The position numbers and the translations under genes are program-made. This document shows positions 7,971-17,043 of a stretch of 64,000 nt of DNA, piece by piece. Origin of the DNA: Paenibacillus tyrphae (lineage in GTDB: Bacteria; Bacillota; Bacilli; Paenibacillales; NBRC-103111); assembly GCF_000722545.1 (NCBI RefSeq), contig NZ_JNVM01000019.1:62001-126000 (forward strand), written 5' to 3'. Below the pieces are notes generated by a model, which saw only the letters and a program-made list of their open reading frames with translations, was not told the origin of the DNA and ran no database searches. Numbering within the stretch: the stretch's first letter is position 1; each line of letters begins with the position of its first letter.

Positions 7971-9830
7971 ATGATGCCATCACCGATCGAAGGAAAAAGC
8001 CGGTACATGCCCGGAATCGACGGCCTGCGGGCTTTGGCCGTACTGGCCGTCATCGCTTATCACCTTCACCCCAGGTGGGCGCCCGGCGGGCTGCTCGGTG
8101 TCGGGATATTTTTCGTCCTGTCCGGTTATCTGATTACGGATTTGTTGATCGCCGAATGGCGAAGAGAGGGACGGCTAAATCTAAAAAGCTTCTGGCTGCG
8201 GCGCTTCCGGCGGTTGCTTCCGGCCATACTAGTCCTGCTCTCGGCGGTTGCGGCGTGGATATGGCTGGTCGACCGCTCCCGGCTGCCGGCGCTTCAGGGA
8301 GACTTCTTGGCGGCGCTCACCTATATCAGCAACTGGTGGCTGGTGTATCGCGAGGTGTCTTATTTCGAAAGCTTTGGCCCCCCTTCCCCGCTCGGTCATT
8401 TCTGGTCGCTCGCGGTGGAGGAGCAATTTTATTTGCTGTGGCCCTTGCTGTTGGCGCTTGGCCTGCGCTTGCAGCCCCGGCGGGGCTGGCTTACCGGAGC
8501 CATGCTGCTTGGCGCAGCCGCTTCGGCAGCCGCCATGGCGCTGCTATACGAACCCGGCGCCGATCCGAGCCGGATTTATTACGGAACCGATACGAGAGCC
8601 TTCGGCTTGCTGATCGGTGCCGCGCTCGCGGTCGTCTGGCCGAGCGGAAAGCTCTCCGCCGGCACATCCGTCCGCGTCAGGCGGATCGTGGATTGGGCCG
8701 GGACGGCTGGTCTGTTTGCCGTTCTGCTGATGGTCGTCCGAAGCAGCCAGTACGACGCCTTCTTATATCAGGGCGGATTCGTACTGTTGTCTCTGGCGGT
8801 GGCAGTTACGGTAACGGCGCTTGCCCACCCGTCCAGCCAACTCGGGCGCATCTTGGGCTGCCGTCCGCTGCGCTGGCTCGGCGTACGCTCGTACGGCATT
8901 TATTTGTGGCATTATCCTGTGATCGTCCTGACCAGTCCGGCAGGCGGCGACGGAATCAGCTTGACGAGCGCCGCCCTGCAGTTGACCGCTACCATCGGAC
9001 TTGCGGCTTTATCTTGGAAATTCGTTGAGGAGCCTATTCGCAGAGGAGGAATGAAAGCTTGGGGAGCGCAGCTGCTCGGCTGGTACCGGAAACGGCTCCC
9101 GCAGCCGGGCATGCGCTGGGTCGTGTCGGCGCTGCTCATCTTGTTCTTCTGCGTCTCCTGCCTGGGGGGGAGCCCGCAGCCGCCTGTTGCTACCAATGCC
9201 TTGGCAGAGGGAAGCGAAGGGATCGCTGCGCCGGCACCGACACCCCAACCGGATCAAGGAAACGGGACGGGCACGGTGACGGAAGCGTCGGGTCCGGAAA
9301 CGAAAGAAACCGCCGAGGTCGTCGCTGAAACCGCCCCTCCCGTCGCCCCGGGGGCAGGGATCACCGCGATCGGCGATTCGGTTCTGCTAGGCACCGCTGC
9401 GCAGCTGGAGAAGCAGCTGCCCGGTATCGTCATCGACGGCAAGGTCGGAAGACAATTGGCCCAAGCGCAGGAGGTCGTCGACCGGCTCCGGTCGAAAGGA
9501 AAGCTCGGTTCCCGGATCATCATCGAGCTGGGCACAAACGGTGCGTTCTCCAAGAAGCAGCTGGAATCGCTGCTGCACTCCCTTGCCGATGCGGAGCAGA
9601 TCGTGCTGGTGAATACGCGCGTTCCCCGTCCATGGGAGGGAACGGTGAACGACATGCTGAAAGAAACCTCCGGCCGCTTCGCCAATACGACGCTTGTGGA
9701 TTGGCATGCCGCAAGCGAGGGCAAAGCTTCCTTTTTCGCCTCCGATGGCGTCCATTTGAACGCCGCAGGCTCCGAATATTACGCTTCGCTTCTGGCAAAG
9801 GCGGTGCGCAAGCCTCAAGCACCCAAATGA
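7971..9830 (+). CDS. OatA-like peptidoglycan or polysaccharide O-acetyltransferase (acyltransferase 3 plus SGNH domain)
   Basis: The N-terminal ~390 residues form an acyltransferase-3 membrane domain, opening YMPGIDGLRALAVLAVIAYH (catalytic-type His), then GVGIFFVLSGYLIT and FWSLAVEEQFYLLWP. A Thr/Glu/Pro-rich linker leads to an extracellular SGNH-type esterase domain: AIGDSVLLG (nucleophile Ser), IIIELGTNG, and DGVHLNAAG (catalytic Asp and His). Such proteins carry acetyl groups across the membrane and attach them to muramic acid or other sugars, giving lysozyme resistance in OatA. Start chosen behind AGAGGG; ATGs at 7971 and 7974 are adjacent. Acceptor is inferred. Confidence 0.9.
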   Translation: MMPSPIEGKSRYMPGIDGLRALAVLAVIAYHLHPRWAPGGLLGVGIFFVLSGYLITDLLIAEWRREGRLNLKSFWLRRFRRLLPAILVLLSAVAAWIWLVDRSRLPALQGDFLAALTYISNWWLVYREVSYFESFGPPSPLGHFWSLAVEEQFYLLWPLLLALGLRLQPRRGWLTGAMLLGAAASAAAMALLYEPGADPSRIYYGTDTRAFGLLIGAALAVVWPSGKLSAGTSVRVRRIVDWAGTAGLFAVLLMVVRSSQYDAFLYQGGFVLLSLAVAVTVTALAHPSSQLGRILGCRPLRWLGVRSYGIYLWHYPVIVLTSPAGGDGISLTSAALQLTATIGLAALSWKFVEEPIRRGGMKAWGAQLLGWYRKRLPQPGMRWVVSALLILFFCVSCLGGSPQPPVATNALAEGSEGIAAPAPTPQPDQGNGTGTVTEASGPETKETAEVVAETAPPVAPGAGITAIGDSVLLGTAAQLEKQLPGIVIDGKVGRQLAQAQEVVDRLRSKGKLGSRIIIELGTNGAFSKKQLESLLHSLADAEQIVLVNTRVPRPWEGTVNDMLKETSGRFANTTLVDWHAASEGKASFFASDGVHLNAAGSEYYASLLAKAVRKPQAPK

Positions 9831-9887
9831 CGCACCGAGCCAGAGGCCGGACGGGTAGCGGCCGACGTATTTTTACGCAAACTAAGA

Positions 9888-9927
9888 AAACCACCGTGTC
9901 AGGAAGTCAACCTGAAGACGGTGGTTT
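9888..9927. terminator. Bidirectional terminator hairpin
   Basis: AAACCACCGT pairs with ACGGTGGTTT across a 20-base loop, between converging genes. T-rich sequence follows on the minus strand more clearly than on the plus strand. Confidence 0.7.
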
Positions 9928-9988
9928 CTGCGTCAAATAAAAGCCGATTCACCTTGGGAGTTTCGAAAAGAATTTGGCGCGACAGAAG

Positions 9989-11146
9989 CTATTGAACGTC
10001 AGCCTGTATCCACACTCTTCCCATCCACGTGTCGATCGAGTACCATCCGTTCCACTGCTCTTGCGCTTGTACCTTTTGAGGCGTAAGTCCGCCGACGGGA
10101 GCTTCGTCCAAAGGGCTTCGATACATCGCCGCTTCCTTTGTAAGCTCAAGAATCCGATCCGTTTTCTGCACCTCAATCGGCTTTTGACCGGCATCCACCC
10201 ATTTGTCACCCGCCCAGGTGGTCACTCTGCGCCAGTTGCCCCATACCGCGGAGGTTTGCACCGTTTGCGGCGTCAGCGATAGCGCCGTGCGGATCATTTT
10301 ACCATTCCGCGATTCGTACAGCCGGGCGGTTTCCGGCAAATAAATCCGCCCCTGCTGTTCCCGCTCCGTTCCTTCTGCCTGCGGAGCCATAAAGCTATTG
10401 ATTCCATTCACAACCCCCTGCGTCAATTGATCCAAATAGCCGGCATCCGATAATTTCTCATCTTCCTCCGGGTTGGTCATGAACCCCATTTCCACCAAAA
10501 TGGTCGGCACCTCCGACCAGTTGAATCCGGACAAGTCGGACCGCGGCACAATACCTCGGGAAGCCGCTCCCGTAGCAGTCAGCACTTCGTTCAATACGTC
10601 CTGAGCGGCCTCTTTGCTTTTGGCGAATATCGGTTGGCTCCACTCGCTCCATGCAGGATAAAGCAAGGAAATGCCTTTCGTCTTCGAAGAACCGTCCCCG
10701 TCGGCATGGACGCGAACCGCCAAATCGGCGCGCGCCTGATTGCACATGGCCGCTCTATCTTTATTGGAGAGGTCCACTTCATGCGTGTCACGGGTCATGC
10801 GTACTTGATAACCGAGGGCTTCCAGCTTTGCTTTCATCAGCAGGGATGCCTCCAAGGTTACGACATATTCCGGCTTTTTCGTTTTAACGCCCCGGGTCCC
10901 CGAAGTTACCTTGGCCTTCATTTCCTTTGCCCCGGGACCTACGGGCTCAAGCCCGTTGTTCCCAGAAAGCTGATGACCGGGATCCAGACAAATGACCGGT
11001 TCGTTAGAATTTTTGGCTTCAGCACCGGCCGCCGGAGCAATGGACGCACTCAGCAATAAACCCGTTATAACGACAATAAACCCTAATCGGCGTGTCATTG
11101 AAGCTTCACCCTTTCGCTTGCGCTGCATTTTATGAATCATGTTCAT
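9989..11146 (-). CDS. N-acetylmuramoyl-L-alanine amidase (Amidase_3) with C-terminal repeat domain
   Basis: A secreted zinc amidase cleaving the bond between muramic acid and L-alanine in peptidoglycan. Signal peptide RRLGFIVVITGLLLSASIAPAAGA; catalytic segments ICLDPGH (zinc His), PEYVVTLEASL (zinc Glu), LAVRVHADG, and ILVEMGFMTNPEED (catalytic Glu). The last ~130 residues hold two copies of a module with the pattern LTPQ-V-(x)n-W-x-W-x3-TW-x-G-x-x-W, shared with the upstream peptidase and probably a wall-binding SH3-like unit. The ATG at 11146 overlaps the upstream stop (ATGA); an ATG at 11098 directly before the signal peptide is an alternative start. Confidence 0.92.
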   Translation of the reverse strand: MNMIHKMQRKRKGEASMTRRLGFIVVITGLLLSASIAPAAGAEAKNSNEPVICLDPGHQLSGNNGLEPVGPGAKEMKAKVTSGTRGVKTKKPEYVVTLEASLLMKAKLEALGYQVRMTRDTHEVDLSNKDRAAMCNQARADLAVRVHADGDGSSKTKGISLLYPAWSEWSQPIFAKSKEAAQDVLNEVLTATGAASRGIVPRSDLSGFNWSEVPTILVEMGFMTNPEEDEKLSDAGYLDQLTQGVVNGINSFMAPQAEGTEREQQGRIYLPETARLYESRNGKMIRTALSLTPQTVQTSAVWGNWRRVTTWAGDKWVDAGQKPIEVQKTDRILELTKEAAMYRSPLDEAPVGGLTPQKVQAQEQWNGWYSIDTWMGRVWIQADVQ

Positions 11147-12603
11147 TGCGCTTCCGTCCGTTTTTTATACGGTGTCCAGAAGTCTCCTCCCCAAGTATGG
11201 ATCAAGACCCAATCATTCCACTGTTCCAGCGTACCGACCTTTTGAGGCGTCAGCATGCCTGCCGGTTCCTGATTCTCCGCACCGGGACGTTTGAATAAAG
11301 GTGTTGTGTCCTGCAACTCGATTTCTTGGACGAACTTCTCGGTATGCCCTTGAAGGTAAGATGTCTTATTGAGATGTACCCACTTCGTGCCCAGCCAGGT
11401 CGATATCCGGAACCAATCCCCCACACGAGCATCCGACACGACCGGTCCGGCGGGAGTCTCACCCCCTGTAGGAAAAGATTCGTTAGGACGGTTATACAGC
11501 TTGACCGATTCAAGCAGCTGGAGCTTATTCTCCACCGTCTCGATAGGATAGCGTTTTCGCGACAGCTTATAGCCTTCCGAAGCCAAGTACAAGCCCATCG
11601 TCTGATTTTCCGCCCAAATGTCGGTAAACGTCCAGAGAGGCAGTGCCGTTTCCTCATGATACGGCCCCAATTCAGCGGTAAATCCGGGGCGTCCGAATTG
11701 AGCGATAAACCAGTCCGTAAATCCTCCCCCGGACGGATAATCCTCCGGCTTGACCAAGCTATATCCTGTCATACCACTTAGGGTTGCAGCCATTTTCCGG
11801 TCCCGCTCCATGTTCTCCGGCTTGGTATGAAAATGCCAATACAGAACGCGCCCGGAAGTATGATACGATAAGGCAATTTCCGGATCGGCGTCATAGGTAA
11901 ACCGGATCATGCTTTGCGCTTCCGCCGTTTCCGCAGGCTCCGAGCCCTTGTAATTTTTATACATCGGATATTTGGTCGAGTAACGAATTCCGGTCCATTC
12001 CGCGGGATACTGCCGGTTAATGTCTATCCCTTGCGCATTGGCTTTCCATCGGCTGAAATCGGAGCTGCCGCCATTCATGCTTAACAGTCCGGACTTCGCG
12101 CCTTCGGGAAAGGCATCGAGTCCCATTTGTTGAAGCGTCACACCGTCCGGGTTTACCATCGGAACAAACCAAATCGAGCAGTGATCCAACAACTCCCGAA
12201 CCACATATTCGCCATATTTCATATTGTGCTCGTAAGCATAAGCATAGCGGTCGATCATATATAAAATGAGATTCGTTCCCATCCACTCTCTGGCGTGCTG
12301 AGACCCGTCAATCAGAACAGATGCTTCGCCTTTGCCCAGCTTGACCGCTATAATCTCCTTACCGTACGCGGTTTTGCCGATCGGCTTGACTTGAATGAGC
12401 TCCGGATAAGCTTCCGCCAGCTTACGGATATGCTCTGACATTAAATCGTACGTGTAGGTTTGGTAAGGGCTTGCAATTTCTTTGTTGACCGCCGGCTTCT
12501 CATCCGCAAAAGCGCTCTCATTTCCCAAATAGCCGGTAGCAACGAAGAGCGCCATGACAGCTGCCGCTATCGTTGTTTTTTTCCGTTTTGAATGCAAACT
12601 CAT
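11143..12603 (-). CDS. M14-family zinc carboxypeptidase (gamma-D-Glu-diamino acid endopeptidase-like) with C-terminal repeat domain
   Basis: 486 residues with a signal peptide (KKTTIAAAVMALFVATGYLG). The metallo-carboxypeptidase core shows DGSQHAREW (HxxE zinc motif), substrate-binding FVPMVNPDGV and GIDINRQYP, the third zinc ligand in LSYHTSGRVLYW, and the catalytic Glu in FTAELGPY. Related proteins cut gamma-D-glutamyl bonds in stem peptides. The C-terminal ~110 residues carry the same W-x3-TW-x-G-x-x-W module as the amidase gene that overlaps it, so the two hydrolases probably bind the same wall target and act together. Cleavage specificity is inferred. Confidence 0.88.
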   Translation of the reverse strand: MSLHSKRKKTTIAAAVMALFVATGYLGNESAFADEKPAVNKEIASPYQTYTYDLMSEHIRKLAEAYPELIQVKPIGKTAYGKEIIAVKLGKGEASVLIDGSQHAREWMGTNLILYMIDRYAYAYEHNMKYGEYVVRELLDHCSIWFVPMVNPDGVTLQQMGLDAFPEGAKSGLLSMNGGSSDFSRWKANAQGIDINRQYPAEWTGIRYSTKYPMYKNYKGSEPAETAEAQSMIRFTYDADPEIALSYHTSGRVLYWHFHTKPENMERDRKMAATLSGMTGYSLVKPEDYPSGGGFTDWFIAQFGRPGFTAELGPYHEETALPLWTFTDIWAENQTMGLYLASEGYKLSRKRYPIETVENKLQLLESVKLYNRPNESFPTGGETPAGPVVSDARVGDWFRISTWLGTKWVHLNKTSYLQGHTEKFVQEIELQDTTPLFKRPGAENQEPAGMLTPQKVGTLEQWNDWVLIHTWGGDFWTPYKKRTEAQ

Positions 12604-12747
12604 CTCACCTGTCCCATTTCTATAGTCTCATATTAGGACTTATTAACTATTCATAGCTAGTTCATTATAATAGATTTACAACATAAAATATATATTTTTT
12701 AGGTAAATTTCGACAATTTTCGATTTCATTTGCGTAACAAAAAAAGG

Positions 12748-12768
12748 GTTGAGGACAAAAGCCTCAAC
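12748..12768. terminator. Terminator-like hairpin between divergent genes
   Basis: GTTGAGG and CCTCAAC pair across seven bases. Both sides carry runs: CTCTTTTGT on the plus strand and CCCTTTTTTTG on the minus strand. It lies between genes that diverge, where an ordinary gene terminator has nothing to end, so it may attenuate one of the two leaders or block read-through. Confidence 0.6.
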
Positions 12769-12794
12769 TCTCTTTTGTGTCCGACCATAGTCAG

Positions 12795-12865
12795 ATGAAA
12801 CAGATTATGATAAAATAAAAAACATCAAGTTTCATTATGCAATACTAAGTTTCATCAAATGAAAC
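12795..12865. promoter_or_regulatory. Repeated operator-like motif upstream of the methyltransferase gene
   Basis: Four copies of GTTTCAT or its complement ATGAAAC at 12795, 12829, 12849 and 12859. The last two form the palindrome GTTTCATCAAATGAAAC; 12829 and 12849 are direct repeats exactly 20 bases apart, two helical turns. A TATGAT -10-like element lies between the first and second copies. This looks like a repressor or activator binding array. Confidence 0.55.
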
Positions 12866-12881
12866 AAAAGGAGAGATGACG

Positions 12882-13682
12882 ATGGATCGGGATCGGAGTG
12901 TTAAAGCGCGTGTTCAGGAGCAATTCGGCAAGCATGCGGAGAAATATGTCGCAAGCGAGGGACACGCGCAAGGAGACGACCTTGAGGTAATGCTTCAATG
13001 GCTCGATCCCCGGCCCGAGTGGCAGGCGCTCGATATCGCGACCGGCGGAGGCCATGCGGCCGGGAAGCTTTCTCCCCACGTCCGGCACATTGTCGCGACC
13101 GATTTGACCCGTCCTATGCTCGCCGCGGCGGCTGCTCACCTTGCGGGCCGGGGATACGATAACATTCTGTATACTGTTGCGGATGCGGAGCAACTACCGT
13201 TCCTGGACGCCGCGTTCGATGCGGTCACCTGCCGGATCGCTGCGCATCATTTCCCCAATCCCGCGCTCTTCATGCAGGAAGCGGCGCGCGTGCTGAAGCC
13301 CGGCGGACGATTCGTGTTCATCGACAACGTCGCCCCGGAGGACGATGCCTTGGCCGCCTTCATGAACCGCTTCGAGGGCTTGCGCGACCCGAGCCACGTC
13401 CGCTGCTTGCCGGTCCGCGAATGGAAGGTGCTGGCCGAAGCGTCCGGATTGCGCGTCGTTCACGAGCAAATGGGCCGGAAGCGGCACGCTTTTCCGTCCT
13501 GGGTGCGGCGGACCGCCGATACGGAGGAGCAGGCGCGGCAGGTCGAGCAGTTTATCCTTGGCGGCCCGGCTTCCGGCCGCGAATACTTTTCCGTGCAGGC
13601 CGACGAAGGCACCGACGGGGCGCTGCAATCGCTGCAAATCGACGATTGGCGCGTCCTTCTGGAGAAACCTGCACAGCCGTAA
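12882..13682 (+). CDS. Class I SAM-dependent methyltransferase (UbiE/Methyltransf_11 type)
   Basis: 266 residues. SAM-binding motif I is ALDIATGGGHAAGKL, followed by IVATDLTRPML (acidic motif II), VADAEQLPFLDAAFDAVTCRIAAHHF (motifs around the post-II loop) and VLKPGGRFVFIDNVAPEDD. The substrate cannot be read; the UbiE-like order is shared by small-molecule methyltransferases. AAGGAG precedes the chosen ATG by eight bases; another ATG six bases upstream is too close to that site. It is a single-gene unit behind an unusual array of GTTTCAT repeats and ahead of a strong terminator, which suggests dedicated control. Confidence 0.88.
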   Translation: MDRDRSVKARVQEQFGKHAEKYVASEGHAQGDDLEVMLQWLDPRPEWQALDIATGGGHAAGKLSPHVRHIVATDLTRPMLAAAAAHLAGRGYDNILYTVADAEQLPFLDAAFDAVTCRIAAHHFPNPALFMQEAARVLKPGGRFVFIDNVAPEDDALAAFMNRFEGLRDPSHVRCLPVREWKVLAEASGLRVVHEQMGRKRHAFPSWVRRTADTEEQARQVEQFILGGPASGREYFSVQADEGTDGALQSLQIDDWRVLLEKPAQP

Positions 13683-13710
13683 CGTCCGGCAGACAGGCCG
13701 TGCCCAAAAG

Positions 13711-13798
13711 AAGCCCCGGCGCCCGCGTCCCCCTTCTCCAAGCATATGCGGCTTGGACAACTGAGGAAGGCGGAGGCCGGGGCCTCTCTTTTTCAAGC
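13711..13798 (+). terminator. Terminator behind the methyltransferase gene
   Basis: GCCCCGGC pairs with GCCGGGGC across a long loop and is followed by CTCTCTTTTTC on the plus strand. Confidence 0.6.
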
Positions 13799-13818
13799 TT
13801 ACAACCATTCCGGTCCCG

Positions 13819-14976
13819 CTAAGCGGGGTCCGGCTTTCCCGAGCCGCCGCCGGGGGCACCATACGTCACATGGCTTTCGAACGACGGATTCAGCGGCACG
13901 ATCATGATGTGCGTCTGCCCCGGCCGGAATGCAGCTTCGCGGCCCTGCTCGTAATAGCGGACCGGATCGTTCGCCTGATCCCGCCTCCACTCCAGCGATT
14001 TCACCTTGCCCTGCTGGAACAGCAGCGCCGGACCTTTGCCGGTCAGCCGGACGTCGAGCCGGCCTTCCTTATCCAGCACCTTGTGATCGGTGCCCATCAC
14101 GACCACATTGGAAGCGCTCAGCGGCTGATCGTTGTTCAGATCGGTATGCTTGCTGCCGTTGATCGACCGTTGGTACTTGCCACTTGCCGCGTCATACTCG
14201 TATGAGACGACATAGCTTTTCCACAAAAAGGTAACGTCCACCTTGGGAGCATCCTGCGCCGCCGTCCCCATCGTCCCGACCGCTTCCGTTTCGTTTTTCG
14301 CAAAAGCGTACACCGGTCCCGTCGGACCTTGCTCGTCCAGCCCCCGCTTTTGCGCGCCCGCGCGGATGTTCTCCAGATTCGTATACAGGTTGTGTGGAGC
14401 TTTCCGCGACTTCTCCCGCCAAAAATAAGGCCCGGCATTCGTAATTTCGTCCAGGTCGGCGATCTTCTCTTTCTGCAGCTGCTCATAGGCATCCGGACTG
14501 CCGCCGGCATGCACTTGAATGGCCCCGAAGCTTTTGCCGATATCGATAAAATAAGGCCGAATGCTGCGCACCGGACCGATCGGCTCCGCGAACGCGCTGC
14601 TCTGGAACAGCGCCACGAGCCGCGTCACCTCGCCTTCGGCAAGTACCTCGAACAAGACATCCGCCTGTGTCAGCCCGCTTTGGGGCCGCGCCGCGGGATG
14701 ATTGTTGATCATGACCATCACCGGCCGGGCTTCGCTGGGCTGCAGCAGCATCATCCCGGTCAGCGGCGCTTGGTAGGCCGGCAGCTGAACCGTTGGCGTT
14801 GGCGGCGGGTCCGCGACGGGCTTCTCCGGCTCGATCGGCGCAGCGACGGGCTTGTCCGGCTGCCCGCCGCCCGTCAGGCTGCAGCCCGCCGCCGTCATGG
14901 CGAGGCAGCCCGCCAACAGCGCGAGCCTCCCCCGCCGCCAGAACCGGCTCCATCTTCTCCATCCTCTTCGTTTCAT
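13819..14976 (-). CDS. DUF3048 domain lipoprotein (YerB-like)
   Basis: 385 residues. Arg-rich N-terminus, hydrophobic stretch and a TAAGC lipobox mark a lipoprotein, followed by a Pro/Glu linker and the DUF3048 core: VMINNHPAARPQSGLTQADV, FEVLAEGEVTRLVALFQS, GPVRSIRPYFIDI and SFGAIQVHAGGSPDA. B. subtilis YerB is the reference and its biochemical role is unsettled; a link to lipid or envelope homeostasis has been proposed. GAGG eight bases before the ATG at 14976 decided the start over an in-frame GTG at 14985. It is divergent from the histidine kinase gene. Confidence 0.88.
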   Translation of the reverse strand: MKRRGWRRWSRFWRRGRLALLAGCLAMTAAGCSLTGGGQPDKPVAAPIEPEKPVADPPPTPTVQLPAYQAPLTGMMLLQPSEARPVMVMINNHPAARPQSGLTQADVLFEVLAEGEVTRLVALFQSSAFAEPIGPVRSIRPYFIDIGKSFGAIQVHAGGSPDAYEQLQKEKIADLDEITNAGPYFWREKSRKAPHNLYTNLENIRAGAQKRGLDEQGPTGPVYAFAKNETEAVGTMGTAAQDAPKVDVTFLWKSYVVSYEYDAASGKYQRSINGSKHTDLNNDQPLSASNVVVMGTDHKVLDKEGRLDVRLTGKGPALLFQQGKVKSLEWRRDQANDPVRYYEQGREAAFRPGQTHIMIVPLNPSFESHVTYGAPGGGSGKPDPA

Positions 14977-15269
14977 ACACGTCACCTCATCTGCATGTCC
15001 TCTAGTAATCTATATTCTAGCGAGACTTGATTTAGAAGCGATTTCGCGCAAAAAGACGAAAAATGAGCGCTTTTCATTATATTTAACGCGTTCTCATCCC
15101 AAAGGTTTCCAACGTCATCCGAATCTCCAAACCATTCGCAGCAGGGAAAAAGGAAAAACTGTCGAAAATAACCATTTGAGATGCCGCCGTTGTCCGAAAT
15201 CGTAACGACCGGTTGGATCAAAAGATTATGTTTGCGGTTCGCTTGTCCATCGCCATCAGGAGGTGTCTT

Positions 15270-16535
15270 ATGATTGAAGTTCTTCCCCTGCTGCTGAACA
15301 CCTTTATTATTATTCTATCTATCTTTTTTTATCAAATCGTTTGTCTCGATAAGGACAGACCGGAGCGCACCAACCGATGGTTCCTGCTCCTGTTCTCCAC
15401 CGTAGCGATGGTGATGTGCATGGCTTTTCCGATCCACTTGTTTTCCGGGCATATTTTCGACTTGCGCTATGTGCCGATTCTGCTTTGTTATTTGTACGGG
15501 GGCCACCGCAATCTGCTTTATATCTCCATCGCTTATCTCGCCTTCCGGTCGCTGCTCGGCGGAGAAGGCATGGTGACATCGGTGATCGTCTATGCGATTG
15601 TGTTTCCACTGATGATCATCTTCGGTCCCTTCCGGCCCGCCCAGCGCAAACTCAAGCGCGTACTCCACGGCACCGCTTTAACCGTCGTCTGGGCACTTAT
15701 AGCCGTCCTGTTCTCCAACTTACGCGCCGGAAGGGAAGACCTTCTCTTCAATTGGTTTCCGATATACTTAATCCTTGTCACAACATGCACCATGGCGATG
15801 TCGCTTTTCATTCTGGAGGGAATTTGTGAAAAAATGAAGCTGCGCAAAGAAGTGGAACGCGCGGAGAAAATGTATCTTGTCGGAGAGCTCGCCGCCTCGT
15901 TTGCCCATGAAATCCGCAATCCGCTCACCGTTGTAAGTGGCTTTTTGCAATTGATGGAAAAAAATCAGATTGCGGAAGAAGCCAAGCCCGATTACTTGCG
16001 TGTGATGATTACCGAATTGGAGCGAGCCCAAGCGATCATCTCGGATTATTTGGCGATTGCCAAGCCGAAGACCGATTCGATCCAGCTTATCCAGGTAGAG
16101 CCGCTGCTAAGGCAAATCATTGAATTGATGTCCCCTTACGCGCTCATGAATACGGTCAGCATCGCCAGCTCCATCGAGCAGGGTCTTCAGCTCAAGGCCG
16201 ATGCTTCGCGGCTCAGCCAGTCGCTGATCAACATTGTCAAGAACGGCATTGAAGCGATGCCGGATGGAGGAACCTTGGAAATCAAAGCGCATCGGAAACA
16301 GAGCAAGCTGTTGATTGAAATATCGGATCAAGGCGTCGGCATGACCCCGGCGGAGATCGACCGACTCGGCACCCCGTTTTATACGACCAAAGAAAAAGGC
16401 ACCGGGATCGGTACTATGGTCGCTCTCGGCATTATCGGAAGCTTGGGCGGCCGCACCGAAGTGCACAGCGAGAAGGGAGCCGGAACGACCTTCGCGATCA
16501 TTTTGCCCCTTCAGTCGGACTCGATATCAGAATGA
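15270..16535 (+). CDS. KinB-like membrane sensor histidine kinase
   Basis: 421 residues. Five to six membrane spans fill the first ~190 residues in the 5TM-LYT-type arrangement (IEVLPLLLNTFIIILSIFFY, then YVPILLCYLYGGHRNLLYIS). The kinase core has the H-box SFAHEIRNPLTVVSGFLQLM, N-box SLINIVKNGIEAMPDGG, and G boxes ISDQGVGMTPAEIDRLGTPFYTTK and GTGIGTMVALGII. This resembles sporulation kinases KinB/KinD, which feed the Spo0F-Spo0A relay. No response regulator is adjacent, which fits a phosphorelay orphan. AGGAGGTGTCTT before the ATG at 15270 fixes the start. Its 3' end overlaps the convergent gene by nine bases. Confidence 0.9.
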   Translation: MIEVLPLLLNTFIIILSIFFYQIVCLDKDRPERTNRWFLLLFSTVAMVMCMAFPIHLFSGHIFDLRYVPILLCYLYGGHRNLLYISIAYLAFRSLLGGEGMVTSVIVYAIVFPLMIIFGPFRPAQRKLKRVLHGTALTVVWALIAVLFSNLRAGREDLLFNWFPIYLILVTTCTMAMSLFILEGICEKMKLRKEVERAEKMYLVGELAASFAHEIRNPLTVVSGFLQLMEKNQIAEEAKPDYLRVMITELERAQAIISDYLAIAKPKTDSIQLIQVEPLLRQIIELMSPYALMNTVSIASSIEQGLQLKADASRLSQSLINIVKNGIEAMPDGGTLEIKAHRKQSKLLIEISDQGVGMTPAEIDRLGTPFYTTKEKGTGIGTMVALGIIGSLGGRTEVHSEKGAGTTFAIILPLQSDSISE

Positions 16536-16982
16536 GCAGTAGGCTTGCGAACGGTCGATCAAGCGCGAACGCTCGAAGGCGGCGCCTTCATGAGCATGTC
16601 CCGCCGACGGGTTAAGCAGCTGCGCGGTCAAATCGGCCAGAGCGACTTCCGCGATGTCCGTGCGCACCGGTCCCCACGCCGCGGCATGACTCCGAACGTA
16701 GCTGACGGCTTCGCAAATGGACAGCCCCTTCAGCTTCAGAAAGACCGAAGTCCATCGCACGATATCTGTGTACGGCTGCGTGTTCGGCACGACGTATTCC
16801 GTCCATCCGTTCATGCCGTGGCAGGACAGCTTCAGCAGCCCGCAGTTGCAATCGCGGCAATTGCCCGCGATGCGCGCCTCAATCAGCCGGCAGTCGAACC
16901 GGTATACCTCGATAAGCCCGATCCGGCTCGTCGACAAGACACCTTCGTTAACTTCAGGCAGGGGATCGCTTAATTTCAACAT
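16527..16982 (-). CDS. Uncharacterised cysteine-containing protein under c-di-AMP riboswitch control
   Basis: 151 residues, soluble, no signal peptide. I do not recognise the family. Visible features are a tight cysteine cluster GNCRDCNCGLLKLSC near residues 39-53, then GWTEYVVPNTQPYTDIVRW and a mostly helical C-terminus. The GWTEY stretch recalls the capping domain of enolase-superfamily enzymes only weakly. The ATG at 16982 has GGAG nine bases upstream. The gene lies behind its own c-di-AMP aptamer and an intrinsic terminator, so cyclic di-AMP should switch its transcription off. That links it to potassium, osmolyte or wall homeostasis by context alone. Confidence 0.75.
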   Translation of the reverse strand: MLKLSDPLPEVNEGVLSTSRIGLIEVYRFDCRLIEARIAGNCRDCNCGLLKLSCHGMNGWTEYVVPNTQPYTDIVRWTSVFLKLKGLSICEAVSYVRSHAAAWGPVRTDIAEVALADLTAQLLNPSAGHAHEGAAFERSRLIDRSQAYCSF

Positions 16983-17043
16983 GAACAATTTCTCCTTTTT
17001 TTTAATTAAAATGGTATATTTTAGCGAAATAAAAAAGACAAAA

